Shown in pieces: positions 10,201-15,944 of a stretch of DNA of 64,000 nucleotides. Each line of letters opens with the position of its first letter. Position 1 is the stretch's first letter. A program made the position numbers and the translations under genes. The stretch covers positions 124,001-188,000 of the forward strand of contig JAUYGZ010000019.1 in the NCBI GenBank assembly GCA_030690415.1, written 5' to 3'. Source of the stretch: a bacterium (GTDB taxonomy: Bacteria > Patescibacteriota > Gracilibacteria > JAUYGZ01). The notes beneath the pieces were generated by a model. The model did no database searches, was not told where the DNA came from, and was given only the letters and a program-made list of their open reading frames with translations.

Positions 10201-10391
10201 ATCACTACCAGGGTGGTCAAATCACCTCCACCTGACTGAAGTCCCTGAGCGTAGCCCGGGATCTCCGTGGGAGGGATAATATCAAAACGAACCTCCTGGG
10301 CGAAGACCTCGTAAACAATCTGGAAAAATCCGGATCCTGCCAAAAGGACGATAACAAGTGCGAGGAGAAGAAATTTCAGGGGGTTTTTCAT
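4275..10391 (-). CDS. Giant surface protein: pilin hairpin, TSP3 calcium repeats, PKD repeats, C-terminal anchor
   Basis: The 2,038-residue product begins with a signal peptide (~1-31). Residues 60-125 form a VirB2/TrbC-like two-helix hairpin with the connecting loop NFGNEEMTSKSK. Thrombospondin type-3-like calcium repeats follow (~202-240, ~290-320 and ~355-365; DTDSDG, DTDDDNDG, DIDGDG). The central ~1,400 residues hold many Ig-like/PKD domains (for example FFWDFGDGD, YRWDFDGDG, YAWDFD). Near ~1,910-1,935 there is one strong membrane helix, then a ~100-residue acidic tail that should be cytosolic. The hairpin closely resembles those in the three proteins encoded immediately upstream on this strand, so the protein may join the same membrane assembly while exposing a long adhesive stalk. 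The tail contains repeat-derived segments (KSSTGSDSYE; NEDKDARKG). Function is inferred from architecture alone. Confidence 0.85.
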   Translation of the reverse strand: MKNPLKFLLLALVIVLLAGSGFFQIVYEVFAQEVRFDIIPPTEIPGYAQGLQSGGGDLTTLVVMITNYVLGFLGLVAITAIIYAGIMYVANFGNEEMTSKSKTIITYVALGILVILLSYAIVNALVGVVGGGEGGGAGGGSPGSISPSDSPVETFESLFDPTGKDFIYPLLTGLREVGDLCPSTPIGLSVNNSGCSAIEVIPDTDSDGIANPLDTDDDNDGVVDQDDTDDDGDGVSDVSDLCSNTLSFVSFKVLNVERLKIQIDRTDKAAYDQYILAQQGCAEYERSSDIDGDGIPDSEDCDRDSDGLIDTQECSQAFFAAYPPGNPNNISVTPQTRFRGIVVLDVFREDLDTDDDNDGVVDFGLGLQPDARDLLMRQISNNFHELENFIRITCATLPQTRDVLDYCGYDASGNPFGKLVRLLDKMSSDLSFSDFETFNDVYQEFLSIVQSFKRVSPSIQASPFEGPLPSDGSAFRVNFDASDTQDPYEEFCPVSNDNYLWFVNKNLDFSQGIGGILSSPSSVPDGTGVFFNYDFTTSGIFNVQLLVRSACTFNTVNPGVAEANDVDAAISGLSSARISVYPSRASLVVKVNGEDDQGSQPVRILAGTQAPVTFDLRDSQTSQGNFEFLNYDCGNGVNAVLQGNQSNWQFQCQYTDPTGVKFVRLQARDSQGDVLRTVNLQFGDVIAQLQIEPGLTGTTSTGFTFTALSSQSASPIANYTFRILQKVGTTSQEITSFQQQTVSYQFSAPGDYEVMLEVSTGGAANQFDKTSKTISIREQAPIASFRASFLETIRPARVLLDASQSFHPDFPLNNSVLSYSWEVDGVVLQQRTAGATGPFTYERVDAGTDARIFYEFQSLGEHQVRLTVFTGSQSDTVFDTVKVTTLLGVDFTIDKPGAHVNELVTFTPQSDKALGFFWDFGDGDTQVAVKEPVVHKYARQGKYQVSLEVEDGSNNINSLTKQVRVGLQNAPIALTQVYVNGIEQDLEQSACIEVTRKDSVLFDAGKSVSIRGESSGISYLWQIEDFDEIYRSRSFTRIFNELTEGGCIDVDLTVQDLSTSQEDQAETISIEVVNMPPLLTDVRYSAPQQLIVTPVTVSVSALGVRDPDGRVVRYRWWYYEEGQGGRELDARVTDAPRTTFVIGPRGVEGTQTNYSFAVEIEDNDGARVSSFTAEGDSEPLVVTNGPNVAPVAEFVVDKGTVKVNELVTFSSTTKDPLGEFIPSAAYQWDVQGDGEYERDLSGARVNYRYPQPGVYRPTLKVTKNGLSSQYDMTLHVRADSVPPEAAFIFIQDGVQVRFISNSTVDPALPDKNLSYAWDFDTTIDTNGNGINDDDADSALITPIHEFEGNRDVLVGLRVRDSVGVSDQVVRRIPFLKQEERGPLGTKLDVKLKAVLKTNPPRDDIDGRLYLTPPSSDVVFNSLTSTGQIQEYRLDTNIFVDSDSDEITDNDIDNKTHKSWKDGSSFKATYRDTQGQIRAKLTVVAINGQEKSAVVDITFDEKPDFNLNQVDNPDAVLSLLETVPVVTFTVSSSFAEPQQEILFDARGTHFPDEAVQEYRWDFDGDGLVDEISFEPTFSHAYPQVGAYEVVLEAVSARGLIGEYTQTVFIRGGLTLPVADFEYVLSENEVVFTNTSTIDASLNPELTAYEWSFRRLNVGDILEWEQWEQRDDLTIGVREFNQPSVWVKHSLDLAAADVAQGVMPREAVLGSQNLVLRVTEGTTFLDEQAQPFVGTLVFELSDQTFIVEGEDTALVYDTGLSQSLELSQDAEILFNGVIFSPKLYQVGSSGVPVFVSEGRVEDNITHFVISSFGGRYLVTGSVEAAEGRDGELLGISTLPEPVKVLDIAGLYQVTLTIMDELGEIDQKQQLIVIDQDLTIRQPGDGVAEEEIVPVPGEDITPVIPVSEIIPDAGGLSIFWIIFVIVIVLGVAGVVFVVVRTIRQRREELEIPQTPVGSSETPSFVEPVEPEVVEVVPQKKSSTGSDSYEVDREEVDSQELSDKKDNPPTIDSGLSTENEDKDARKGPPSGTSGSIPDWLKG
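4433..4463. repeat. In-frame KSSTGS/DSYE element, short copy
   Basis: This 31-base stretch consists of CCTCGTAAGAGTCTG joined directly to AGCCTGTCGAAGACTT. The same two halves occur at 34,622-34,685, in the GT4 gene, separated there by 33 extra bases. On the minus strand it encodes KSSTGSDSYE in the cytosolic tail of the giant surface protein. The core CTTCGACAGGCT resembles small dispersed repeats seen in many bacterial genomes. Confidence 0.65.
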
Positions 10392-10408
10392 GGTTGTACG
10401 TGGAAGGA

Positions 10409-11425
10409 CTAAAACGTCGTAAACGCCAACAGCGTATTCACCACCGTATACGCAGAAAAAATAATGAGAATACCGATAATCACATATGTCATCATAGTCT
10501 TGGCCTTCGTATGCAGGTCTTCACTCGTGAAAGAAAGAATGTAAAAGAGACCTGCCGCGACAAACACAAAGACACTGACCACACTGACATACGGCAGAGT
10601 CGCATTGGTGTAAAACACAATCAAGTCACTCAGACTCGTCTCTCTCGAAACTCCAATGGGAGCCACATCCGGCGAAGGCACAGAAATCCCCTCACCAGTG
10701 TAGACGGGAGTAAACCCTCTAGCCGATTCCAATGCGGATTGAGCACTTGAAAGATTCTCAAGTGCTGATTTATACTCAGGAGTTTCTCCTTGATTCGTAT
10801 TAAAGACAGCAGGATTATAAGTTCTCTCCACTTCAGCCTGAGCCTCATCAACTGCCTGCTGTAACTGCTGAAGAGTTAAATTTACTGAACCAGTCCCAGA
10901 ATACCCACTCCCCGACGGATTATACCCCGTTTGACCGGTCGAAGAAATCGAACCACCCGTCGTAAATAGACTCTGCGAATCCGAACCCGAGGAAGAGCTC
11001 AAGGGACCTGCCCCGCCGATCGTGCCCAAGTACGAGCAACGCTCCGACCATCGCCGTGCGGCGCTCTCCGAAGGTGTTCCATTGACAATAATCTGTCCAT
11101 TTCGCTTCCCACGACAGAGCTCCTGATCCTGGACTTCTTCGGACACCCCATCGATGGTGGCCGCGCTCAGGATATTCTTGGAATTTAGCTTGCAGCGTAC
11201 CAGACCATCAACCCAGATATTGTGAACCTCATTGAAATGGTATTCCTTGTGAATAAGACATTCGTCGATAGAATCCGGATCCTTGCTCCCTGAAAATAGC
11301 CCTCCGGGCTGATCGTAGTTCACGGGATCATTACTGAAATCAAAAATCTGAGCAAGAGCAAACGGAGTCTGTACAAAAATGCTGAACAGAAGAATCGTCG
11401 CGACAAAATGAGTCAAAACCCGCAT
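10409..11425 (-). CDS. Exported protein with C-terminal VirB2-like hairpin
   Basis: The 338-residue product has a signal peptide (~1-25). A long Ser/Gly/Gln-rich exposed region with several Cys residues (~26-255) follows, containing a short coiled coil at ~180-230 (LQQLQQAVDEAQAEVERTY). A two-helix hairpin occupies 266-338, with the loop FTSEDLHTKAKTMMTYV and ending AYTVVNTLLAF. This places the pilin-like module at the C-terminus, whereas the giant protein downstream carries it at the N-terminus. The two genes are 17 bases apart and surely co-transcribed. The hairpin resembles TrbC/VirB2 pilins, but the large N-terminal region means it is not a simple pilin. Confidence 0.7.
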   Translation of the reverse strand: MRVLTHFVATILLFSIFVQTPFALAQIFDFSNDPVNYDQPGGLFSGSKDPDSIDECLIHKEYHFNEVHNIWVDGLVRCKLNSKNILSAATIDGVSEEVQDQELCRGKRNGQIIVNGTPSESAARRWSERCSYLGTIGGAGPLSSSSGSDSQSLFTTGGSISSTGQTGYNPSGSGYSGTGSVNLTLQQLQQAVDEAQAEVERTYNPAVFNTNQGETPEYKSALENLSSAQSALESARGFTPVYTGEGISVPSPDVAPIGVSRETSLSDLIVFYTNATLPYVSVVSVFVFVAAGLFYILSFTSEDLHTKAKTMMTYVIIGILIIFSAYTVVNTLLAFTTF

Positions 11426-11721
11426 GAAATTAGAAAAAAATTTCTCCGTTCAGCATAACAAAAGAACCTCAATTTCTAAAAAATCAAATGGTATGCAGAT
11501 CATATTGAGGAAACATCGTCTTCCTCATTTTCCTGTTTGTTGGCATTCCGACCGGAGTCGTGGGGTTCGTGGCTTGGAACAAAACAGAGGAATCCCTTTT
11601 CTGAATTCTTCACTAGAAACGGAATGGCTGGAGTTGGTGCAGGGACGAAGTCGAGGGGAGTCCCCTCTCCTTCCAGGAGAGGGTCAGGGTGAGGCGGAAG
11701 GGAGCCATTTCTTTTTTTAGC
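11426..11721. other. Intergenic stretch with CCCTCTCC palindrome
   Basis: No gene is visible here. At 11,663-11,683 there is a perfect 8-base inverted repeat, CCCTCTCC - TTCCA - GGAGAGGG, followed by TCAGGGTGAGG. This wording is that of small dispersed palindromic repeats found in many bacterial genomes; only one copy lies in the window. On the minus strand an extended -10 like element (TGtTATGCT, around 11,452-11,460) lies about 27 bases before the start at 11,425 and could be a promoter for that gene, though no good -35 accompanies it. Confidence 0.4.
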
Positions 11722-12648
11722 CTACGCCGCCAACACCGTCCTCAACAAGGTCGCCACAATCGTATATGCGCTGTATGCTACGAAGACTCCTATCACCACA
11801 TTTTTGAGGGTGGACTTTACCTTGCTCACCATATCTTCATTTCCGAAATTCCCCACCATCACGACCCCTGAAATCACGAAGGTCACAAAGATAACCACTC
11901 CCAAAAAACCCAAAATATAATTGGAAAGCCCCTGCAATTGCTGTTCGAACGCTGGAACATTGACACCTGCATATCCCCCCTGCCCAAAAATAATCCCATC
12001 GACCAGGGTCTCCGCGAGACCAATAATAATAATCCCCATGGCCGCATACCCGACGATTTTTTTCTGCTTGTTGATCTGATCCTCATCCCCCGCGTTAGCA
12101 ATCAATCGCATCGAGGCAATCACCAGCACCAAAATGGCAGCCGACCCTGAGAAAGAGAGAAAGAGTCGAACGATAGTTTTGATCTGAATGACCGCTTGAT
12201 TCGCCACCCCCAAGGCATCCTGTTCATTAAGCAGATAAACGCCCTCTCCCTGATAAAGGAGATTGTAAACAAAGCTCGCGGACAAGGAAAAGACCACCAG
12301 CCCAAGCATGATATACACCACATTCATCTTTTGCTTCGTCATCTCCTCGCTCGCGGATGACTGGGCAGTCACCAGCTGATATCCCGCAATAAAAAGCATC
12401 AGAACCGCAATTGATCCCAAAACGAGGGTCAATAAACCTCCCACTCGCTTCAACAAATCCTGAAATCCCTGTACTCCCGTACCAACCGTCTGTCCTCCAA
12501 TAGTGGTCAAACCCACATCCGGTAAATGCTTGATCCCTTCCACTTCATGCCCAAAAGGCAAGGTGATCTGATTAGCCAAAACCACCGGAGTCGCCACCAC
12601 GACGAAAAATCCAAACAATAGAGCGGTAACAAGCATTTTCTTGATCAC
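11722..12648 (-). CDS. Triple VirB2-like hairpin membrane protein A
   Basis: The 308-residue product has a signal peptide (1-25) and then three copies of one two-helix module, at ~65-132, ~155-220 and ~240-305. Each copy is helix, short polar loop with a Lys pair (EEMTKQKMN, DEDQINKQKK, NEDMVSKVKS), then helix ending in a Gly/Ala-rich pattern such as IGVFVAYSAYTIV. The third copy is nearly the same as the hairpin of the 2,038-residue protein (NFGNE-M-SK-K). TrbC/VirB2 pilins have one such hairpin and polymerise; a covalent trimer of the module is unusual. It lies 28 bases from the sister protein at 12,677 and in its operon. A role in a membrane channel or pilus base is inference. Confidence 0.7.
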   Translation of the reverse strand: MIKKMLVTALLFGFFVVVATPVVLANQITLPFGHEVEGIKHLPDVGLTTIGGQTVGTGVQGFQDLLKRVGGLLTLVLGSIAVLMLFIAGYQLVTAQSSASEEMTKQKMNVVYIMLGLVVFSLSASFVYNLLYQGEGVYLLNEQDALGVANQAVIQIKTIVRLFLSFSGSAAILVLVIASMRLIANAGDEDQINKQKKIVGYAAMGIIIIGLAETLVDGIIFGQGGYAGVNVPAFEQQLQGLSNYILGFLGVVIFVTFVISGVVMVGNFGNEDMVSKVKSTLKNVVIGVFVAYSAYTIVATLLRTVLAA

Positions 12649-12676
12649 AGATTTCTCATTAAGGACTCAATGGGAT

Positions 12677-13645
12677 CTAAGGACTTGGCGGAATCTCAAG
12701 CGGTCTTTCGGATGGCTCATTGGAAGGAGTCAGCGTCCTCCCCCCCGCCGCAAACTCATGAACAATCGTATACGAAGAAAAAGCAATCACCAGCCCCAGA
12801 AGTGAGCCAATAATGATATTGGTCGCCTTAGTCCCCCGTTCTTCACTCCCCGCGCTGAAGGTATACATGGCCCCTCCAATGACCAGGGTAAAAAGGAACA
12901 ACCCGCTCAAAGAAGCGAGAAAAAGATCCGTGACATTAGTAATCAAAGCAATACCACCTCCCACATTCACTTGTGTCACTCCGGGGAGAGTATTGATATC
13001 AAAAACCACATTGACGAGCGCCTCCGAAATCATGATCAGAAGAAAACCCACAAACCCATAAAGAAAGACCTCTTTTTCTTTAGTCGCCGTCTCTTCTTCC
13101 GGGCTGAGAAGAATCGTCGCTCCCGATTTCACGATATAAAAAAAGGCAATCCCCCCGAGAGTGTAACGAAGAAACTTCACAATAATACCCAACTGAACAG
13201 TAAAACGTGAGGCGGTAATACTCACATCACCTTCGGTACTGATAAAGGTCGTCGCACCAGAGCTGCCGGATTTATACAGTGAAAACGTTTCACTGAGATA
13301 TTGAGCCAAAATAACAAAAGCCACTCCCACCAGCACATACAGAAAGTTCTTCATGATCTGACTAAAACGCTCCTCCTCCCCTCTCGCGATAATCAGCTGA
13401 ATCCCAAATCCCGCGATGATGAAAACTAAAACAGGCCCCAAAAGCTGTTTAGCGGTGTCAAAAAGACCGTTGACAAAAGATACCACCCCAGCGGCTCCTC
13501 CCTGATCCTCAGCAACCTGAACTCCAGGAAAATTCGTCCCCAAAGGCAGCAAAGGAGTCCCTTGTGCAAACACAAAAGACTGGACAGAAAAATGAAGTCC
13601 GACCGTAATAAGCAAACCGAGAAAAAAGAGACGAAGGAGAGACAT
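12677..13645 (-). CDS. Triple VirB2-like hairpin membrane protein B
   Basis: First gene of the minus-strand surface operon. The 322-residue product has a signal peptide (~1-27) and three two-helix modules at ~60-124, ~153-216 and ~235-298, with loops RGEEERFSQIMKN, SPEEETATKEKE and SAGSEERGTKATN. The last module ends SSYTIVHEF, matching the AYTIV ending of protein A. A short Pro-rich tail follows. The divergence between A and B is large, so the duplication is old. The start ATG lies 22 bases from an extended -10 promoter on the minus strand, so the leader is very short, and there is no Shine-Dalgarno motif. Confidence 0.7.
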   Translation of the reverse strand: MSLLRLFFLGLLITVGLHFSVQSFVFAQGTPLLPLGTNFPGVQVAEDQGGAAGVVSFVNGLFDTAKQLLGPVLVFIIAGFGIQLIIARGEEERFSQIMKNFLYVLVGVAFVILAQYLSETFSLYKSGSSGATTFISTEGDVSITASRFTVQLGIIVKFLRYTLGGIAFFYIVKSGATILLSPEEETATKEKEVFLYGFVGFLLIMISEALVNVVFDINTLPGVTQVNVGGGIALITNVTDLFLASLSGLFLFTLVIGGAMYTFSAGSEERGTKATNIIIGSLLGLVIAFSSYTIVHEFAAGGRTLTPSNEPSERPLEIPPSP

Positions 13646-13663
13646 ATCAAGCTCAAATCATGC

Positions 13664-13678
13664 GAAATTGTATCAAAA
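13664..13678 (-). promoter_or_regulatory. Extended -10 promoter for the minus-strand surface operon
   Basis: Read on the minus strand, TGaTACAAT is an extended -10 element (TACAAT at 13,667-13,672) 22 bases from the ATG at 13,645. The -35 region is weak (ATGATG-like), as is common with extended -10 promoters. It is back to back with the secE promoter. Confidence 0.4.
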
Positions 13679-13705
13679 CCCACTCTCAGGGCATCATGTT
13701 TTCCC

Positions 13706-13734
13706 TTTACAAACCCCCCATACTCGACTATTCT
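13706..13734 (+). promoter_or_regulatory. Sigma70-type promoter for secE-nusG operon
   Basis: TTTACA (13,706-13,711), a 17-base spacer, then TATTCT (13,729-13,734). The expected transcript would start near 13,741, about 43 bases before the secE ATG. Confidence 0.55.
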
Positions 13735-13783
13735 CTTAAGTGCGGAAGGATCTCTACCGCCTTTTTAGCTTTGAACGATTCGT

Positions 13784-13975
13784 ATGAAAACTGCCATCAC
13801 ATTCCTGAAAGAAAGCGTGAACGAACTCAAGCTCGTCACCTGGCTCAAGCAGGAAGAACTCCTGCGTAAGACGATACTGGTGGTAATATTTGTTCTCATC
13901 AGCTCAATCCTCCTGGGAGTCCTCGACTTCGGACTTACCTTGGGTTATCAGAAAGTGCTCAATCTGGGAGCGTAA
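13784..13975 (+). CDS. secE: Preprotein translocase subunit SecE
   Basis: This 63-residue protein has the SecE layout: an amphipathic cytosolic N-terminal helix (FLKESVNELKLVTWLKQEELLRK, the place of the usual V-x-WP motif) followed by a single membrane helix (~30-55) with the typical end LLGVLDFGLTLGY. SecE clamps SecY in the Sec channel. It precedes nusG as in most bacteria, which supports both calls. The canonical Trp-Pro of the family is Trp-Leu here. The start is an ATG 43 bases downstream of the expected transcription start. Confidence 0.93.
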   Translation: MKTAITFLKESVNELKLVTWLKQEELLRKTILVVIFVLISSILLGVLDFGLTLGYQKVLNLGA

Positions 13976-14027
13976 TACAAACTCCTCATCATCTACCACT
14001 ACCTCCCAATAACCTACAACCACTCAC

Positions 14028-14765
14028 ATGACTGAAGAAGAAACCACATCAGAAAAGCCTCAGGAAGAGCACAGCCAGGAAGAAATCTCTCAAGGCGAAG
14101 AAACCAATCAATCTGAAGAAAACACTCAAACTGAAGAGAGCAATGAATCCGAAAAAAGCTCCTCCTTTATGGAGCTGGGCGTTGATTTTCTTGACAAGAA
14201 AACAGCACTTAAAACGTCCACCGGAAAACAAGCCAAGGGTACCGGACGAAACTGGTATGTCATCCATACCTATTCAGGATACGAGGATGCCGTTGAAAAA
14301 GCACTCCGACAACGAATCGAATCCTTGACTATGCATGACTTTATTTTTGATGTCATTGTTCCGAAAGAAAGCACGATTACCATCAAAAAAGGTGAACATG
14401 TGACCGAAAAGAAACGCCTCTTCCCCGGATACGTCCTGGTGGAAATGATCGTAACCGATGAAAGCTGGTACGTCGTCCGAAATACTCCAAATGTGACCGG
14501 ATTCGTCGGATCCGGGACCATCCCCGTTCCCATCCGTCCGGAAGAATTTGACGTCATCCAGAAGCATCTGAAGAAAGAAGAGCCCAAATTTAAGATCGAC
14601 TTCACCGTGGGCGAACCCATTATCATCGCTGATGGTCCATTCAAAAACTACGAAGGACTTATCGATTCCATCGACGAAAAGAAAGGGAAACTCAAAGTCC
14701 TGGTCACCATTTTCGGCCGCGAGACCCCTGTTGAGCTGGATTTTGTACAGGTAAAGAAAAAATAA
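14028..14765 (+). CDS. nusG: Transcription termination/antitermination factor NusG
   Basis: NusG binds the RNA polymerase clamp, suppresses pausing and couples to Rho or the ribosome. Residues ~75-190 are the NGN domain (NWYVIHTYSGYEDAVEKAL; KKRLFPGYVLVEM; WYVVRNTPNVTGFVG), and residues ~195-245 the KOW domain (VGEPIIIADGPFKNYEGLIDSID). The protein is 245 residues, longer than the usual ~180, because of an acidic N-terminal extension of about 70 residues very rich in Glu, Ser, Gln and Thr, probably disordered. Gene order secE-nusG-(unknown)-rplK-rplA matches the common bacterial cluster apart from the inserted gene. Confidence 0.96.
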   Translation: MTEEETTSEKPQEEHSQEEISQGEETNQSEENTQTEESNESEKSSSFMELGVDFLDKKTALKTSTGKQAKGTGRNWYVIHTYSGYEDAVEKALRQRIESLTMHDFIFDVIVPKESTITIKKGEHVTEKKRLFPGYVLVEMIVTDESWYVVRNTPNVTGFVGSGTIPVPIRPEEFDVIQKHLKKEEPKFKIDFTVGEPIIIADGPFKNYEGLIDSIDEKKGKLKVLVTIFGRETPVELDFVQVKKK

Positions 14766-14809
14766 CGGCAGGAGGTCCCCTGCCGGAGCAATCTCCTGAA
14801 CTGAGACTC

Positions 14810-15355
14810 ATGAACGTGAATCCCAAAAAATCCTACAGCCTCACGGTCCTTATCTTCGGCCTCTTGACGATGGGCCTTTTCACGCTCGACCTCCAATCCT
14901 CTGACACGAGCTCCTCATCTCCCCTAAACCGAACGATTAAGTCCTGGTTTACCTCACAAGCACTTTCGGCAAGCCTCCTCAAAAACACCTCACTCAAGGA
15001 ACAACAACTCATTTCAAAAGGAATCAGTAAAGAATTTTTCTCCCCCTACCTCAATCTCCCCGAAAAAACATCCGCTGAGATTTCTCAGATCGGTACGAGC
15101 TCCATACTGGTCTCTGAAGTTCGGACCTCAAATCCCACAGAACTGGTCAAATATCTCACCAACCAGCAAAGCAGTCTCTACCGATTTAATAAAATCAATC
15201 AGGAAACCTTTTACCTCAACCAGATCCCTGCAGAAAAGAAAACCTCCAACTACCTGGGCATTGTCATCAATGGAATCCTCTATGGTTTCCAATACCAACC
15301 ACTGGACCACCCAAAAGTCCTCGAAATCATTGACGCACTCCAGCAAACTAAGTAA
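14810..15355 (+). CDS. Unknown membrane-anchored protein inserted between nusG and rplK
   Basis: The 181-residue product has a short basic N-terminus, one hydrophobic helix (~11-28) that acts as a signal anchor, then a soluble alpha/beta region. I do not recognise a family. In other bacteria nusG is normally followed directly by rplK, so this gene is an insertion into the ribosomal operon. It sits 44 bases after nusG with a start context ACTC-ATG. Its co-transcription with translation genes could be incidental. Confidence 0.6.
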   Translation: MNVNPKKSYSLTVLIFGLLTMGLFTLDLQSSDTSSSSPLNRTIKSWFTSQALSASLLKNTSLKEQQLISKGISKEFFSPYLNLPEKTSAEISQIGTSSILVSEVRTSNPTELVKYLTNQQSSLYRFNKINQETFYLNQIPAEKKTSNYLGIVINGILYGFQYQPLDHPKVLEIIDALQQTK

Positions 15356-15377
15356 AATCCCTTCTGCGCTAAAACCT

Positions 15378-15455
15378 TTATCGTGCTCATACTCATAGTC
15401 CTAACAGTCCTTCCGAACCATCCTTATAGTCTTTATCGTCCTTATCATCCTTCTT
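15378..15455. repeat. 9-bp TTATCGTCC-type array before rplK
   Basis: A pyrimidine-rich array of degenerate 9-base units, clearest at TCCTTATAG TCTTTATCG TCCTTATCA TCCTTC (15,421-15,453), ends 3 bases before the rplK ATG. Related arrays precede dut, ftsK and the PBP gene, and others are translated within genes. The array occupies the place where a ribosome binding site would be. Confidence 0.65.
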
Positions 15456-15458
15456 CCA

Positions 15459-15881
15459 ATGGCCAAACTCGTCAAAAAGATTAAACTTCAGATTAAGGCA
15501 GGCTTGGCTAATCCTGCTCCTCCTGTAGGGCCGGTGCTTTCACAAGCGGGAGTCAATATTCAGGATTTTTGCGGTCAGTTCAATGATCAAACCAGAGACC
15601 GCATGGGACAAGTTGTACCGGTCGTCATCTCTGTCTTCGATGACAAAAGCTTTACGTTTGAACTACGCGAACCACCGGCGGCCAATCTGATCAGAGAAAA
15701 AATTAAGCTCCAAAAAGGATCCGGCGAACCAAACAAAAAAAAGGTTGGAAATATCACCCGAAAGCAGCTGGAAGAAGTTGCTGCGGTAAAAATGAAAGAA
15801 CTGAACGCCCATGACCTGGACGCAGCCGTCAGTATTCTGGCCGGTACCGCCCGCTCTATGGGAGTCACTGTCGAAGGCTAA
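15459..15881 (+). CDS. rplK: 50S ribosomal protein L11
   Basis: A full-length L11 of 140 residues. The N-terminal domain has [19 protein letters not shown] and [14 protein letters not shown], and the C-terminal rRNA-binding domain has [14 protein letters not shown] and GTARSMGV. L11 binds the GTPase-associated centre of 23S rRNA and is the target platform of thiopeptides and RelA. It is followed by rplA as usual. The start lies 3 bases after the 9-bp repeat array and has no Shine-Dalgarno motif. Confidence 0.98.
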   Translation: MAKLVKKIKLQIKAGLANPAPPVGPVLSQAGVNIQDFCGQFNDQTRDRMGQVVPVVISVFDDKSFTFELREPPAANLIREKIKLQKGSGEPNKKKVGNITRKQLEEVAAVKMKELNAHDLDAAVSILAGTARSMGVTVEG

Positions 15882-15902
15882 ATCATACTTAATGTCGTGG
15901 GA

Positions 15903-15919
15903 GCCCCGCTTAGCGGGGC
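15903..15919. promoter_or_regulatory. Perfect hairpin between rplK and rplA
   Basis: GCCCCGC - TTA - GCGGGGC forms a perfect 7-bp stem with a 3-base loop, 22 bases after the rplK stop and 26 bases before the rplA start. It has no T-run, so it is not an intrinsic terminator. It could tune the level of rplA or be the L1 autoregulatory site, which in many bacteria lies in the L11-L1 leader, but the L1 recognition features are not evident. Confidence 0.4.
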
Positions 15920-15944
15920 GTTCGCACCACTAACCCCCCATCTC

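Noticed and set aside
15897-15944. GTG start for rplA at 15,897
   Set aside because: It would translate the GC hairpin and add residues unlike L1; the ATG at 15,945 fits the family.
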